DNA from: Rothia mucilaginosa ATCC 25296
Lineage (GTDB): Bacteria > Actinomycetota > Actinomycetes > Actinomycetales > Micrococcaceae
Assembly: GCF_000175615.1 (NCBI RefSeq)
Contig: NZ_ACVO01000015.1
Coordinates: 186,001 to 250,000, forward strand
Direction of reading: 5' to 3'
DNA length: 64,000 nucleotides
Part shown: positions 53,658 through 62,964 of the stretch, piece by piece
How the letters are laid out: each line of letters opens with the position of its first letter
How positions within the stretch are numbered: the first letter of the stretch is position 1
The notes under the pieces: generated by a model
Told to the model about the DNA's origin: nothing
Database searches by the model: none
The model's input: the letters and a program-made list of their open reading frames with translations, nothing else
Made by a program: the position numbers and the translations under genes

Positions 53658-54398
53658 GTGGCTGGATTCTTTTCCAAGCTCATGGGCAAGGCCGGTTCCG
53701 AGGCTGCTGTCTCGGAGCCGGCTCAGCCGGAGAACCCGTTCGATATCGATTACGGTCCCGGCGAGGATAAGGACTCGGTGATTTACCAGGTGAGCGGTAT
53801 GCTCCTGGGCTACCCCGATGAGGATACTCTGAAGGTTCTGCCTGAACTGGTGGAGATTACCGCTTCCACCCAGGATGAGGCTTTCATTGCTGCCGTTGAT
53901 GCGGTTCAGCAGTGGCTGACTTCTAAGGACCTGGAGGATGTGCAGTCCGAGTACGTGCAGGAGTACGACCTTTCGCGTCGTCATTCTCTGCATCTGTCCT
54001 ACTGGACCGATGGCGATACCCGCCGCCGTGGTGAGACTCTTCTGCGTTTCAAGCAGATGTACCGCGACTCCGGTATGTTGACCGTTTTGAATGGTGAGCT
54101 TCCGGACTACCTGCCGCTGGTGCTGGAGTTCTGTGCGTTGGTGGATCGCCGTAAGGGCCGTTCCGCTTTGCAGGCGTACCGTCCGTCCCTTGAGCTTCTT
54201 CGTCTGTCCATGAAGGACGGAAATCTGCCCCACTACGGGTTGTTGCAGAGCATCTGCGATACCCTTCCTGGCGTCTCTCCGCAGACTCAGGAAGAGGTCC
54301 AGAAGATGGCTGGCTACGGCCCTCCCGTCGAGACTGTTGGCCTGAATGGCTACGCTGATCACCAGCTGCTCCAGCAGGCTTCGGCTCGTTCTAACTAG
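53658..54398 (+). CDS. narJ: Nitrate reductase assembly chaperone NarJ
   Basis: NarJ is a cytoplasmic chaperone of the TorD family needed for cofactor insertion into NarG and membrane attachment. The 246-residue all-helical protein has the family's core: VSGMLLGYPDEDTLKVLPEL near residue 42, YVQEYDLSRRHSLHLSYWTDGDTRRRG near 95-121 and LPDYLPLVLEFCALVD near 145. An acidic Pro-rich N-terminal ~35 residues is extra. GTG start, very close to the narH stop, so coupled. Confidence 0.95.
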   Translation: MAGFFSKLMGKAGSEAAVSEPAQPENPFDIDYGPGEDKDSVIYQVSGMLLGYPDEDTLKVLPELVEITASTQDEAFIAAVDAVQQWLTSKDLEDVQSEYVQEYDLSRRHSLHLSYWTDGDTRRRGETLLRFKQMYRDSGMLTVLNGELPDYLPLVLEFCALVDRRKGRSALQAYRPSLELLRLSMKDGNLPHYGLLQSICDTLPGVSPQTQEEVQKMAGYGPPVETVGLNGYADHQLLQQASARSN

Positions 54399-54424
54399 TT
54401 TTATCCCTTGTGAGGAGACAACAC

Positions 54425-55258
54425 GTGTACGTACTTGCTTCTGAGAACGCAGGACATGCTGCACAGGCTGTAGCCGATCCGGGTATTGTTGACATCCTGC
54501 TGTGGGGCGTTCTGCCCTATGTTGCACTGGTCGTTCTGATTGGTGGCACCATTTGGCGTTACCGTACTGACCAGTTCGGATGGACTACCCGCTCGTCCCA
54601 GGTCTATGAATCGAAGCTGTTGCGCATCGCTTCGCCCCTGTTCCATTACGGTCTTGCGGCCGTTTTCCTTGGCCACGTTGGTGGTCTGCTGGTGCCTAAG
54701 GCATTCACCGACCTGGTCGTTTCGGATGACACTTACCACATTGTGGCGCTGGTTGGCGGTTCTGTCGCTGCGGTCGCAACCATTGTTGGTATGTTCGTTC
54801 TGATTGGTCGCCGCGCTTCGAACTCTCGTGTGCGTTCGGCTACCACTCGTAATGACGTTTTCATGTATGTCGTTTTGGTTCTGGTGATTCTCGCCGGTAC
54901 TGCGGCTACTCTGATTTCGGCAGTGAACCCCTCGGGCGGTTTGCCTCCGGTGAATGGTCACGAGGTTCACTTCAACTACCGTGAGACCATTTCTGTGTGG
55001 TTCCGTTCGCTGTTCTACTTCCACCCTGAGGTGGCTCTGATGGTGAATATTCCTGTGGCTTTCAAGATTCACATCGTGGTGGCTATGGTTCTGTTCATCA
55101 TTTGGCCGTTTACCCGCCTGGTGCATGCACTGACTGTGCCCCTGCACTACCTCTTCCGCCCCTACACCGTGTACCGCTCTCGTGGCGGCCAGCGTGTTGG
55201 TGCACGTCGAGGTTGGGATCCGGTTGGTACTCTCCCGCGTGAGCGCGCCGACCGCTAA
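54425..55258 (+). CDS. narI: Nitrate reductase gamma subunit NarI (cytochrome b)
   Basis: NarI anchors the enzyme in the membrane and binds two b-hemes that take electrons from menaquinol. Five hydrophobic helices are visible, with heme-ligand histidines expected in SPLFHYGLAAVFLGHVGGLL (near residues 60-80) and FKIHIVVAMVLFIIWPFTRLVHALTVPLHYLF (near 217-248). 277 residues. GTG at VYVLASENAG was chosen, since GAGGAG lies at good spacing; a GTG five codons earlier overlaps that site. narK follows after 30 bases. Confidence 0.96.
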   Translation: MYVLASENAGHAAQAVADPGIVDILLWGVLPYVALVVLIGGTIWRYRTDQFGWTTRSSQVYESKLLRIASPLFHYGLAAVFLGHVGGLLVPKAFTDLVVSDDTYHIVALVGGSVAAVATIVGMFVLIGRRASNSRVRSATTRNDVFMYVVLVLVILAGTAATLISAVNPSGGLPPVNGHEVHFNYRETISVWFRSLFYFHPEVALMVNIPVAFKIHIVVAMVLFIIWPFTRLVHALTVPLHYLFRPYTVYRSRGGQRVGARRGWDPVGTLPRERADR

Positions 55259-55288
55259 TACACATATCCATATTGCAAAAGAGGAAAT

Positions 55289-56518
55289 ATGAGCACCCCT
55301 GCTGCACCGAGCTACGACCTGAAGAATGGTCAGCTCCGTAACGTTCTGCTTGCAACCTTCGCCTCTACCATTGGTTTCTGGGCGTGGACCGTTGTTGGCC
55401 CGCTGGCCAAGATGTACGCAAAGCAGATGCACCTGGACGCTGGTATGACCAGCCTTCTGGTTGCTATGCCGATTTTCATCGGCGCTATCGGCCGTATTCC
55501 CGTTGGTGGTCTGACTGACCGCTACGGTGGTCGTATTATGTTCACCGCTGTTCTGGCGATTAGCGCGCCCCTGGTCTTCCTGGTTGGTGTTGCTGGTCAG
55601 ATGAACTCGCTGCCCATGCTGCTTGTTGTGGCGTTCTTCCTGGGTATTGCGGGTACCGTGTTCGCTATAGGTATTCCCTTCAGCTCGGCATGGTATGACG
55701 CATCGAAGAAGGGCTTCGCAACCGGCGTGTTCGGTGCAGGCATGGTGGGTACCGCGGTTTCCGCATTCGCTACCCCCCGCCTGGTGCAGGGTATCGGTTA
55801 CTTCCAGACTCATGTTCTGATTGCTGTTATCTGTGCTGTAACCGCTGCTATCTCTTTCTTCTTCTTGAAGGATTCTCCGGCAACCATCGGCCGTGAGGTC
55901 ACCCCGCTGATGCCGAAGATTATTCGCGCATTCAAGGTGAAGACCACTTGGCAGCTCTGCTTCCTCTACGCAGTTGTGTTCGGTGCCTTCGTGGCATTCT
56001 CGAACTACCTGCCCACTTACCTGAGCAACATCTACCGCTTCGACGCTAATGACGCTGGTCTGCGTGCGGCTGGCTTTACCGCTGCCGCTGTGGTGGCTCG
56101 TCCCTTCGGTGGTGTTCTGGCTGATAAGTTCGGTCCGAAGATTATCTCCCTCATCTCCCTGGGCGGTGTGGTGATTCTGGCAGTTATTACCGCATTCCAG
56201 CCTAATGCTGAGCACGTGTACGGTGCTGTCTTCATCCTGATGGGTGCTCTGCTGGGTCTGGGCCACGGCTCGGTCTTCGGCTGGTTGGGTCGCGTTGCTG
56301 ACCCGAAGAACGTTGGTGCGGTGTCCGGTGTGATTGCTGCTACTGGCGCGCTGGGTGGCTTCTTCCCGCCGCTGGTGATGGGTGCAACCTACAACCAGGA
56401 GCACAACAACTACTTCATCGGTCTGATGCTGCTGGCCGTGACCGCGTTCCTCGCCTTCCTGTCGGTATTCCTCGTGCCGCACGGTGGCAAGCCGGATCAC
56501 GCTAAGCACGCTAAGTAG
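55289..56518 (+). CDS. narK: Nitrate/nitrite MFS transporter NarK
   Basis: A 12-helix major facilitator of the nitrate/nitrite porter family (409 residues). Seen: FWAWTVVGPLAKMYAKQM near residue 31, MPIFIGAIGRIPVGGLTDRYGGR near 62-84, the nitrate-signature glycine-rich helix GVFGAGMVGTAVSAFATPRL near 145, and a second GGFFPPLVMG near 355. It imports nitrate or exchanges it for nitrite. It is last in the narGHJI-narK operon. The ATG has GAGGAAAT upstream, and a strong terminator follows. Confidence 0.96.
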   Translation: MSTPAAPSYDLKNGQLRNVLLATFASTIGFWAWTVVGPLAKMYAKQMHLDAGMTSLLVAMPIFIGAIGRIPVGGLTDRYGGRIMFTAVLAISAPLVFLVGVAGQMNSLPMLLVVAFFLGIAGTVFAIGIPFSSAWYDASKKGFATGVFGAGMVGTAVSAFATPRLVQGIGYFQTHVLIAVICAVTAAISFFFLKDSPATIGREVTPLMPKIIRAFKVKTTWQLCFLYAVVFGAFVAFSNYLPTYLSNIYRFDANDAGLRAAGFTAAAVVARPFGGVLADKFGPKIISLISLGGVVILAVITAFQPNAEHVYGAVFILMGALLGLGHGSVFGWLGRVADPKNVGAVSGVIAATGALGGFFPPLVMGATYNQEHNNYFIGLMLLAVTAFLAFLSVFLVPHGGKPDHAKHAK

Positions 56519-56570
56519 GTTCTTCTAGTACATCCTTCTGCAGGGTGTATATGAAGTTTGCTTTGACTGA

Positions 56571-56614
56571 GTCCGGCTCGTTTTCTCTTCGGAGGGAACG
56601 AGCCGGACTTTGTG
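56571..56614 (+). terminator. Terminator of the nar operon
   Basis: 13-bp stem AGTCCGGCTCGTT/AACGAGCCGGACT with an inner TCTC/GAGG helix around TTCG, followed by TTGTG and later TTTTC. Confidence 0.88.
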
Positions 56615-56802
56615 CTTTTCTACTGTTTTTCGTCTAACAGGGGTGAGCTTTGTCGGGGCAGAAGAGTCTGATGTTTGGGCATGTCAAATGTTGGTAAAGC
56701 TAGCGAAACTTTGCGGAGATGTGGGACACTTAAAGCGTTCGACTCGTCGCAATAGCGCGACGTGACCCCTCTACGGTTTGCGCCGACCAATAGGAGAATC
56801 CT

Positions 56803-59643
56803 ATGTCCTTTATTGATCGTCATCTCGGCCCCCGTTCCGCAGACGCAGAGCAGATGCTCGAAACCCTGGGATACTCTTCCCTGGATGCGCTGATGGACGC
56901 TGTCGTCCCCTCCCAGATTCGCCTTGACGGCGAATTGCAGTTGCCTGCTCCGCTGTCGGAGCATGAGGCTCAGGCAAAGATTGCCGGCTATGCTGCGAAG
57001 AATAAGGTTCTCGCCCAGATGATTGGTGCCGGATACTACGATGCAGTAACTCCCGCGGTTCTGCGCCGTAACATTCTGGAAAACCCCGGTTTCTACACTT
57101 CTTACACCCCGTACCAGGCTGAGATTTCTCAGGGCCGTCTGGAGGCTCTGCTGAACTTCCAGAACACCGTGATGGAGCTGACCGGCCTGGAGATTGCAAA
57201 CTCCTCCCTGCTGGATGAGGCATCCGCAGTAGCTGAGGCAGCTGTCATGATGCACCGTGCGAACCGCAAGGTGAAGAATGGCTTCTTCGCGATTGACTCC
57301 CGTTGCCTGCCTCAGGTTATTTCGGTGACTCGCGGCCGTGCAGAGATGCTCGGCATTCCCTTCGTCATTACTGATTTCTCTGAGGGTCTGCCCGAGGGCG
57401 ACCTGTACGGTATCGTCCTGGCGTACCCCGGCAATGAAGGCGATATTCGCGATATTGAGCCGCTGATTAAGGCCGCTAAGGAGCGTAACGCCCTGGTCAC
57501 TGTGGTCGCTGACCTGTTGGCTCTGACCCTGCTGAAGTCTCCGGGTGAGCTGGGCGCTGATATCGCTGTGGGTAACACTCAGCGTTTCGGTCTGCCCTTC
57601 TTCTTCGGTGGCCCCCACGCTGCGTACATGGCTGTTCACAAGGGCATGGAGCGTACCATGCCTGGCCGTCTGGTGGGTGTTTCTAAGGATTCGGCTGGTA
57701 AGCCTGCGTACCGTCTGGCTCTGCAGACTCGTGAGCAGCACATTCGCCGTGAGAAGGCTACTTCCAATATTTGTACTGCTCAGGCTCTGCTGGCGATTGT
57801 TGCTGGTGCTTACGCGATGTACCACGGTCCTGAGGGTCTGCGCGCTATCGCGAACCGCCTGCACACTAATGCCGCTCGTGTTGCTACCGCGCTGAAGGCT
57901 GCGGGCTACGGTATCGCTCACGATACTTTCTTCGACACCGTCGTGGTGGAGGCTGCTGGCCGTGCCGACGAGCTGGTTGCGAAGGCTCTGGAAGCTGGCG
58001 TGAACATCCGCCGCTTCGACGAGAACCGCGTCGGTATTTCCGTGGGTGAGTCTCACGGTGAGGAGCTGCTCAAGGGCCTGGTTGAGGCTCTGGGCGGCAC
58101 CCTGGGTGAGGCAGATGCACAGTACGATCTGCCCGCTGAGCTGCTGCGTACCGATGACTACATGCAGCACCCGATTTTCCACAAGTACCGTTCCGAGACC
58201 GAGATGATGCGCTACCTGCGTCACCTCGCTGATAAGGACCTGGCGCTTGACCGCACCATGATTCCGCTGGGTTCGTGCACCATGAAGCTGAACGCGGCTG
58301 CTGAGATGGAGCCCATCTCCTGGCCCGAGTTCGCGAACATTCACCCGCTGGTCCCGGAGGATCAGGCTAAGGGCTGGCATGAGCTGATTAAGGATTTGAG
58401 CGAGTGGCTGGTTGCTATTACCGGTTACGATGCTATCTCGCTGCAGCCGAACTCGGGTGCGACCGGTGAGTACGCTGGTCTGCGCGCTATCCGTTCCTTC
58501 CACGAGGCTAACGGTGACCACGAGCGCGATACCGTCCTGATTCCGCTGTCTGCTCACGGCACCAACGCGGCATCTGCTGCTCTGGCTGGTCTGAAGGTTG
58601 CCGGTGTTGCAACTGCGGCTGACGGTTCGATTGATGTTGACGACCTGAAGGCAAAGATCGAGAAGTACGGTCCCAAGGTTGCCGGCATCATGATTACCTA
58701 CCCCTCCACTCACGGTGTGTTTGAGGAGCAGGTTGCTGAGGTTTGCCAGCTGGTTCACGAGGCTGGCGGCCAGGTGTACCTGGATGGCGCGAACCTGAAC
58801 GCTCAGATGGGCTTCGCTCAGCCCGGTAAGTTCGGTGGCGACGTTTCGCACCTGAACCTGCACAAGACCTTCTCCATTCCTCACGGTGGTGGCGGCCCCG
58901 GTGTTGGTCCGCTGGCTGTTCGTGAGCACCTGGCGAAGTTCCTGCCCGGTGACGCATACCGCGCTGATGCTGAGGGTAAGCTCCCCAACGATGCTGCACT
59001 GCCGATTTCGCAGGCGTTCTTCGGTTCTGCCGGTGTTCTGCCGATTAGCTGGATGTACATTGCGATGACTGGTGCTCAGGGTCTGAAGGACTCTTCGCAG
59101 TACGCGGTGCTGAACGCTAACTACATTGCGAAGAAGCTCAACGACAAGTACCCGGTGCTGTACACCGGCCCCGGCAGTCTGGTCGCTCACGAGTGCATCC
59201 TGGACCTGCGTCAGCTGACCGATCAGTCTCACGTGACTGCTGAGGATGTCTGCAAGCGTCTGATGGACTTCGGCTTCCACGCTCCGACCCTGGCGTTCCC
59301 GGTTCCGGGCACCCTGATGGTTGAGCCGACTGAGTCTGAGTCGAAGGAAGAGCTGGACCGCTTCATTGAAGCAATGGAGACCATCTACGATGAGATTATC
59401 GAGGTGGCTGAGGGCAAGGTCGCTGTGGAGGATTCGGTTCTGCGCAACGCACCGCACACCGTTGATGTGGTGAGCGCTGATGAGTGGGATCGCCCCTACA
59501 GCCGTACTCAGGCAGCTTTCCCTGTCCCGAGCCTGCGCGCTAATAAGTACTTCACTTCGGTGGGTCGTATTGATGGCGCTGGCGGTGACCGTAACTTCGT
59601 GTGCGAATGCCCCCCGATGGAGGCTTTCGACCTGGAAGCATAA
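56803..59643 (+). CDS. gcvP: Glycine dehydrogenase (P protein) of the cleavage system
   Basis: GcvP decarboxylates glycine with PLP and passes the aminomethyl group to lipoylated GcvH. It is the full-length fused form (946 residues): N-terminal FIDRHLGPRSADAEQMLETLGY, LLDEASAVAEAAVMMHRAN near 137, and the catalytic PLP Lys in SHLNLHKTFSIPHGGGGPGVGPL near 685-705, followed by GPLAVREHL. Homology runs to the C-terminus. AGGAGAAT precedes the ATG. gcvT follows after a 172-base structured spacer; gcvH is not found in this window. Confidence 0.97.
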   Translation: MSFIDRHLGPRSADAEQMLETLGYSSLDALMDAVVPSQIRLDGELQLPAPLSEHEAQAKIAGYAAKNKVLAQMIGAGYYDAVTPAVLRRNILENPGFYTSYTPYQAEISQGRLEALLNFQNTVMELTGLEIANSSLLDEASAVAEAAVMMHRANRKVKNGFFAIDSRCLPQVISVTRGRAEMLGIPFVITDFSEGLPEGDLYGIVLAYPGNEGDIRDIEPLIKAAKERNALVTVVADLLALTLLKSPGELGADIAVGNTQRFGLPFFFGGPHAAYMAVHKGMERTMPGRLVGVSKDSAGKPAYRLALQTREQHIRREKATSNICTAQALLAIVAGAYAMYHGPEGLRAIANRLHTNAARVATALKAAGYGIAHDTFFDTVVVEAAGRADELVAKALEAGVNIRRFDENRVGISVGESHGEELLKGLVEALGGTLGEADAQYDLPAELLRTDDYMQHPIFHKYRSETEMMRYLRHLADKDLALDRTMIPLGSCTMKLNAAAEMEPISWPEFANIHPLVPEDQAKGWHELIKDLSEWLVAITGYDAISLQPNSGATGEYAGLRAIRSFHEANGDHERDTVLIPLSAHGTNAASAALAGLKVAGVATAADGSIDVDDLKAKIEKYGPKVAGIMITYPSTHGVFEEQVAEVCQLVHEAGGQVYLDGANLNAQMGFAQPGKFGGDVSHLNLHKTFSIPHGGGGPGVGPLAVREHLAKFLPGDAYRADAEGKLPNDAALPISQAFFGSAGVLPISWMYIAMTGAQGLKDSSQYAVLNANYIAKKLNDKYPVLYTGPGSLVAHECILDLRQLTDQSHVTAEDVCKRLMDFGFHAPTLAFPVPGTLMVEPTESESKEELDRFIEAMETIYDEIIEVAEGKVAVEDSVLRNAPHTVDVVSADEWDRPYSRTQAAFPVPSLRANKYFTSVGRIDGAGGDRNFVCECPPMEAFDLEA

Positions 59644-59815
59644 GGAGCCTGTAACGCTCCTGGGTAGGCTGTAGCGGTCTACCTGCCTCACCCGTCCTCA
59701 GGTTCCTGGGGGCGGGTGGGGATCGCCTCCGCAGCGTATCTCGTGTCTGTGGAGGTGAACTAAATCTACGACGATTGAACGATAACAGCACAAGGCTGTG
59801 CGTGAGGAGAATCTA
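59644..59815 (+). other. Structured gcvP-gcvT spacer with three hairpins
   Basis: Three successive stems can be drawn: GGAGC/GCTCC (59644-59660), GGTAG/CTACC (59663-59683) and a 13-bp stem starting CACCCG with two wobbles and loop GTTC (59689-59718). None is followed by a T tract. They may stabilise mRNA ends or form a regulatory element; the conserved core of a glycine riboswitch is not seen. Confidence 0.5.
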
Positions 59816-60934
59816 ATGTCCCCCAAGAAGACCTCTCTGTACTCTGTCCACGAGAAGCTTGGCGCTTCTTTCACCGACTTCGGCGGCTGGGATATGCCCC
59901 TGAAGTACGCTAATGATGTTGCTGAGCATGAGGCGGTCCGTACTCGTGCCGGTATTTTCGACCTGTCCCACATGGGTGAGTTCCGTGTGACCGGTCCGGA
60001 TGCGGGCGCGTTCCTGGATTACGCTCTGGTGTCGAACATGTCCATCCTGAAGGTCGGTAAGGCAAAGTACTCGATCCTGGTCAACGACAAGGGCGGCGTG
60101 ATTGACGACCTGATTACTTACCGTCTGGGCGATGAGGAGTTCATGGTCGTTCCGAACGCTTCGAACATTGACACTGACTTCGCTGCGATGAGCGAGCGCC
60201 TGGGCGATTTCAACGTTGAGTTCGTGAACGAGTCGGAGCAGACTTCCCTGGTGGCTGTTCAGGGTCCTCGTGCTGAGGAGATTCTGCTGGCTGCTGGTGT
60301 TTCTGATGAGGAGGCTGTCCGCGAGCTGAAGTACTACGCTTCGGTGCCGCTGACTGTTGCCGGTGTTGATGTTCTGCTGGCTCGTACCGGTTACACCGGT
60401 GAGGACGGCTTCGAGCTGTTCGTTCCGAATGAGAACGCTGTTGAGCTGTGGGATAAGCTGGCTGCTGCTGGTGAGCCTTTCGGTATGATTCCTGCCGGTC
60501 TGGCTTCTCGTGACTCCCTGCGTCTTGAGGCTGGTATGCCGCTGTACGGTCATGAGCTGGGTCTTGAGATTACTCCGTTTGAGTCCGGTCTGGGCCGTCT
60601 GGTTGAGATTGCTCTGGAGAAGAAGGCAGCTGACTTCGTTGGTCGTGAGGCTCTGACTGAGCTGGCTAAGAGCGAGTCGAAGCGCATCCTGGTTGGTTTG
60701 AAGGCTCAGGCGAAGCGTCCTGCTCGTGCCGGTTCTAAGCTGGTGGATGCTGAGGGCAATGAGATTGGTGAGGTTACCTCCGGTATTCCTTCCCCGACTC
60801 TGGGCTTCCCGATTGCTATGGCGCTGGTGAACCGTGAATTCTCTGAGGTTGGTTCTACTGTGGATGTTGATATCCGCGGTAAGCGTGCTCCGTTTGATGT
60901 TGTGGCTCTGCCGTTCTACAAGCGTGAGAAGTAA
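59816..60934 (+). CDS. gcvT: Aminomethyltransferase (T protein) of the glycine cleavage system
   Basis: GcvT moves the methylene group from GcvH to tetrahydrofolate and releases ammonia. Motifs: SFTDFGGWDMPLKYANDVAEHEAVRTRAGIFDLSHMGEF near residues 17-55, YTGEDGFELFVPNENA near 190, and AGLASRDSLRLEAGMPLYGHELG near 225-247, all typical of the T protein. 372 residues. The internal ATG was chosen because GAGGAGA lies upstream; a ATG six codons earlier would place that site inside the gene. The end is marked by a terminator. Confidence 0.96.
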   Translation: MSPKKTSLYSVHEKLGASFTDFGGWDMPLKYANDVAEHEAVRTRAGIFDLSHMGEFRVTGPDAGAFLDYALVSNMSILKVGKAKYSILVNDKGGVIDDLITYRLGDEEFMVVPNASNIDTDFAAMSERLGDFNVEFVNESEQTSLVAVQGPRAEEILLAAGVSDEEAVRELKYYASVPLTVAGVDVLLARTGYTGEDGFELFVPNENAVELWDKLAAAGEPFGMIPAGLASRDSLRLEAGMPLYGHELGLEITPFESGLGRLVEIALEKKAADFVGREALTELAKSESKRILVGLKAQAKRPARAGSKLVDAEGNEIGEVTSGIPSPTLGFPIAMALVNREFSEVGSTVDVDIRGKRAPFDVVALPFYKREK

Positions 60935-60964
60935 GAGTTTTTCTGCAGGTAATCTGTAGGGTAG

Positions 60965-60998
60965 AGGCGTCGTGTCCTGTGTGGGCACGGCGCCTTTT
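60965..60998 (+). terminator. Terminator of gcvT
   Basis: Ten-bp stem AGGCGTCGTG/CACGGCGCCT (one wobble) with an 11-base loop and TTTT. Confidence 0.85.
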
Positions 60999-61210
60999 CT
61001 GCGCCGTGAGGTGGGCGTTGAGTGGTGGGGGAGTGTATGAGGTGTTCTGAGCCTTAGTTTGTGCTGGTTCTGAAGTGCGTTAGGATTAGAGCGGCCAGTC
61101 AAGGGTGATTGTCCGCACTTATAGACCGCAGGTTGATGTGTGGTTCCTCCGTTGAGGGGCGCGTATCTTTTGGTGCGGTGCACAGACATTATTTATTTGA
61201 AGGACAGAAC

Positions 61211-62707
61211 GTGGCTATTAACCAGAGCGCGCCCAGCAGCGCCCAGAAGAAGGCAGAGGCTCTGCCGTATGACATCAGTGTTTTTGAGATGTTCAGCGTT
61301 GGTGTGGGGCCTTCGAGTTCGCATACGGTGGGGCCGATGCGCGCTTCGAACCGTTTTGTGGCGGAGCTGATTGATGAGGGCCTGCTGGACCGTGTGACGG
61401 GTGTGCATGTTGACCTGTATGGTTCGTTGGCGGCTACGGGTGCTGGTCACGGTACGATGAGTGCTGCGTTGAAGGGCCTGTGTGGTTTTGTTCCGGAGAC
61501 TATCAATATCGCTGATTCTGAGGCGATGATTGAGCGCAATAGCGTGGATGGTACTTTGCCGTTGGCTGGTTATCCGTCCTCTGCGTACGGTGTGACTGCG
61601 CCCGGTGGTGAGGAGCAGAAGGTATACGGCCCGGTGGTGAATTACCGTGAGCTGGATATGACCCTGCGTCCGTTGACGGTTCTTCCGCGCCATACGAACG
61701 GTATGAAGATTGCGGCGTTTGCGGGTGAGCAGCTGCTGTTGGAGCGCACTTACTATTCGATTGGTGGCGGTTTCATTGTTGAGGGTGATGAGGAGGCGAC
61801 CGGTTGTGCGTCGCTGATGAACCCTCCGTATCCGTTTGGTTCGGCTGCTGAGCTGCTGGAGATGGCGAATGAGTCTGGTCTGTCGATTGCGCAGTTGAAG
61901 ATGGCGAATGAGTGTTCTCTGCGTTCTGAGCAAGAGGTCCGTGACGGCATCTTGCATATCTACCGTGTGATGAAGGAGTGCATTGGCTCTTCTCTGGCGC
62001 GTGTGGGGTATTTGCCGGGTCCGCTGAAGGTGCGTTGCCGTGCGGGTGCGTGGCATCGCGATTTGATGGTGGAGGATCCTTCGAAGTCTCCTGAGTTCGC
62101 TATTGACTGGGTGAACCTGATTGCTTTGGCGGTCAATGAGGAGAACGCTTTTGGTGGTCGTGTGGTGACTGCTCCGACGAATGGTGCTGCGGGTATTATT
62201 CCTGCGGTGTTGCATTACGCGATGAATTACACGCAGGGTATTCGCCATTGCGGTCAGGCTGCTCGTGATCAGGCGGTTGTTGATTTCTTCTTGGCGTCTG
62301 CTGCTGTAGGTGTGCTGTATAAGAAGCGCGCGTCAATTTCTGGTGCTGAGGTGGGTTGCCAGGGTGAGGTGGGTAGCGCCTCCTCGATGGCTGCTGCTGG
62401 TTTGGCGCAGGTCATGGGTGGTACTCCCGAGCAGGTTGAGAATGCAGCTGAGATTGCGATGGAACACAACCTGGGTCTGACGTGTGACCCGGTGGGTGGT
62501 TTGGTGCAGATTCCGTGTATTGAGCGTAATGCGATGGCTGCGTCGAATGCTGTGACGGCGGCTCGTATGGCGTTGCGTGGTGATGGTACGCACCGTGTGT
62601 CGTTGGATCAGGTGATTGAGACGATGCGTCAGACCGGTTTGGATATGTCTCACCGTTATAAGGAGACGTCCATGGGTGGTTTGGCTGTGAATGTGGTGGA
62701 ATGCTAG
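61211..62707 (+). CDS. sdaA: L-serine ammonia-lyase (iron-sulfur serine dehydratase)
   Basis: SdaA deaminates L-serine to pyruvate with a labile [4Fe-4S] cluster. The fused beta and alpha parts are both present in 498 residues: SVFEMFSVGVGPSSSHTVGPMRAS near residue 23, YYSIGGGFIVEGDE near 180, PTNGAAGIIPAVLHY near 322, and cluster Cys residues in EVGCQGEVGSASSMAAAGLAQ near 380 and LTCDPVGGLVQIPCIERNA near 423-440. GTG start with GAAGGACAG upstream. Following the glycine cleavage genes, it suggests a glycine/serine-to-pyruvate route. Longer in-frame starts are unsupported. Confidence 0.96.
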   Translation: MAINQSAPSSAQKKAEALPYDISVFEMFSVGVGPSSSHTVGPMRASNRFVAELIDEGLLDRVTGVHVDLYGSLAATGAGHGTMSAALKGLCGFVPETINIADSEAMIERNSVDGTLPLAGYPSSAYGVTAPGGEEQKVYGPVVNYRELDMTLRPLTVLPRHTNGMKIAAFAGEQLLLERTYYSIGGGFIVEGDEEATGCASLMNPPYPFGSAAELLEMANESGLSIAQLKMANECSLRSEQEVRDGILHIYRVMKECIGSSLARVGYLPGPLKVRCRAGAWHRDLMVEDPSKSPEFAIDWVNLIALAVNEENAFGGRVVTAPTNGAAGIIPAVLHYAMNYTQGIRHCGQAARDQAVVDFFLASAAVGVLYKKRASISGAEVGCQGEVGSASSMAAAGLAQVMGGTPEQVENAAEIAMEHNLGLTCDPVGGLVQIPCIERNAMAASNAVTAARMALRGDGTHRVSLDQVIETMRQTGLDMSHRYKETSMGGLAVNVVEC

Positions 62708-62964
62708 GTGCACGCTGTGGCAGGTTTGCACTCCTGATGAGGGTGTGGTAGACAGAAGGGCTTTCTTCCTGTATCGTTAGTATTTACGCTTTCCCTAACC
62801 TTTGTGCCTTCATATAGCGGTGGGCACGGGCTGAAGGTGACGTTTTTCCGTCCGACTCTATAGCTTCGAGCACCGTTCTATTCGGGGGCTGAGGTTGTCG
62901 TGTCGCCGGTAATGTCGCCGGGAGGCTGATTGCTAACAGACATGTCTGTGGAAGGATCCCCATT
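62708..62964 (+). promoter_or_regulatory. Leader region of rpoB with repeats and palindrome
   Basis: No gene is seen in these 257 bases. A TAGTAT box (62777-62782) could be a -10 element, giving a leader of ~175 bases. TGTCGCCGG occurs twice (62901 and 62913). The perfect palindrome ACAGACATGTCTGT (62936-62949) abuts the rpoB ribosome site GGAAGGA (62950-62956). GCTTCGAGCACC at 62863-62874 recurs inside the first codons of rpoB. Confidence 0.45.

Noticed and set aside
54401..56509. 702-codon open frame antisense to narI and narK
   Set aside because: Spans two real genes and their gap, is low in hydrophobic structure, and resembles no family.
56615..56802. Glycine riboswitch before gcvP
   Set aside because: None of the tandem-aptamer core sequences could be found upstream of gcvP or in the gcvP-gcvT spacer.
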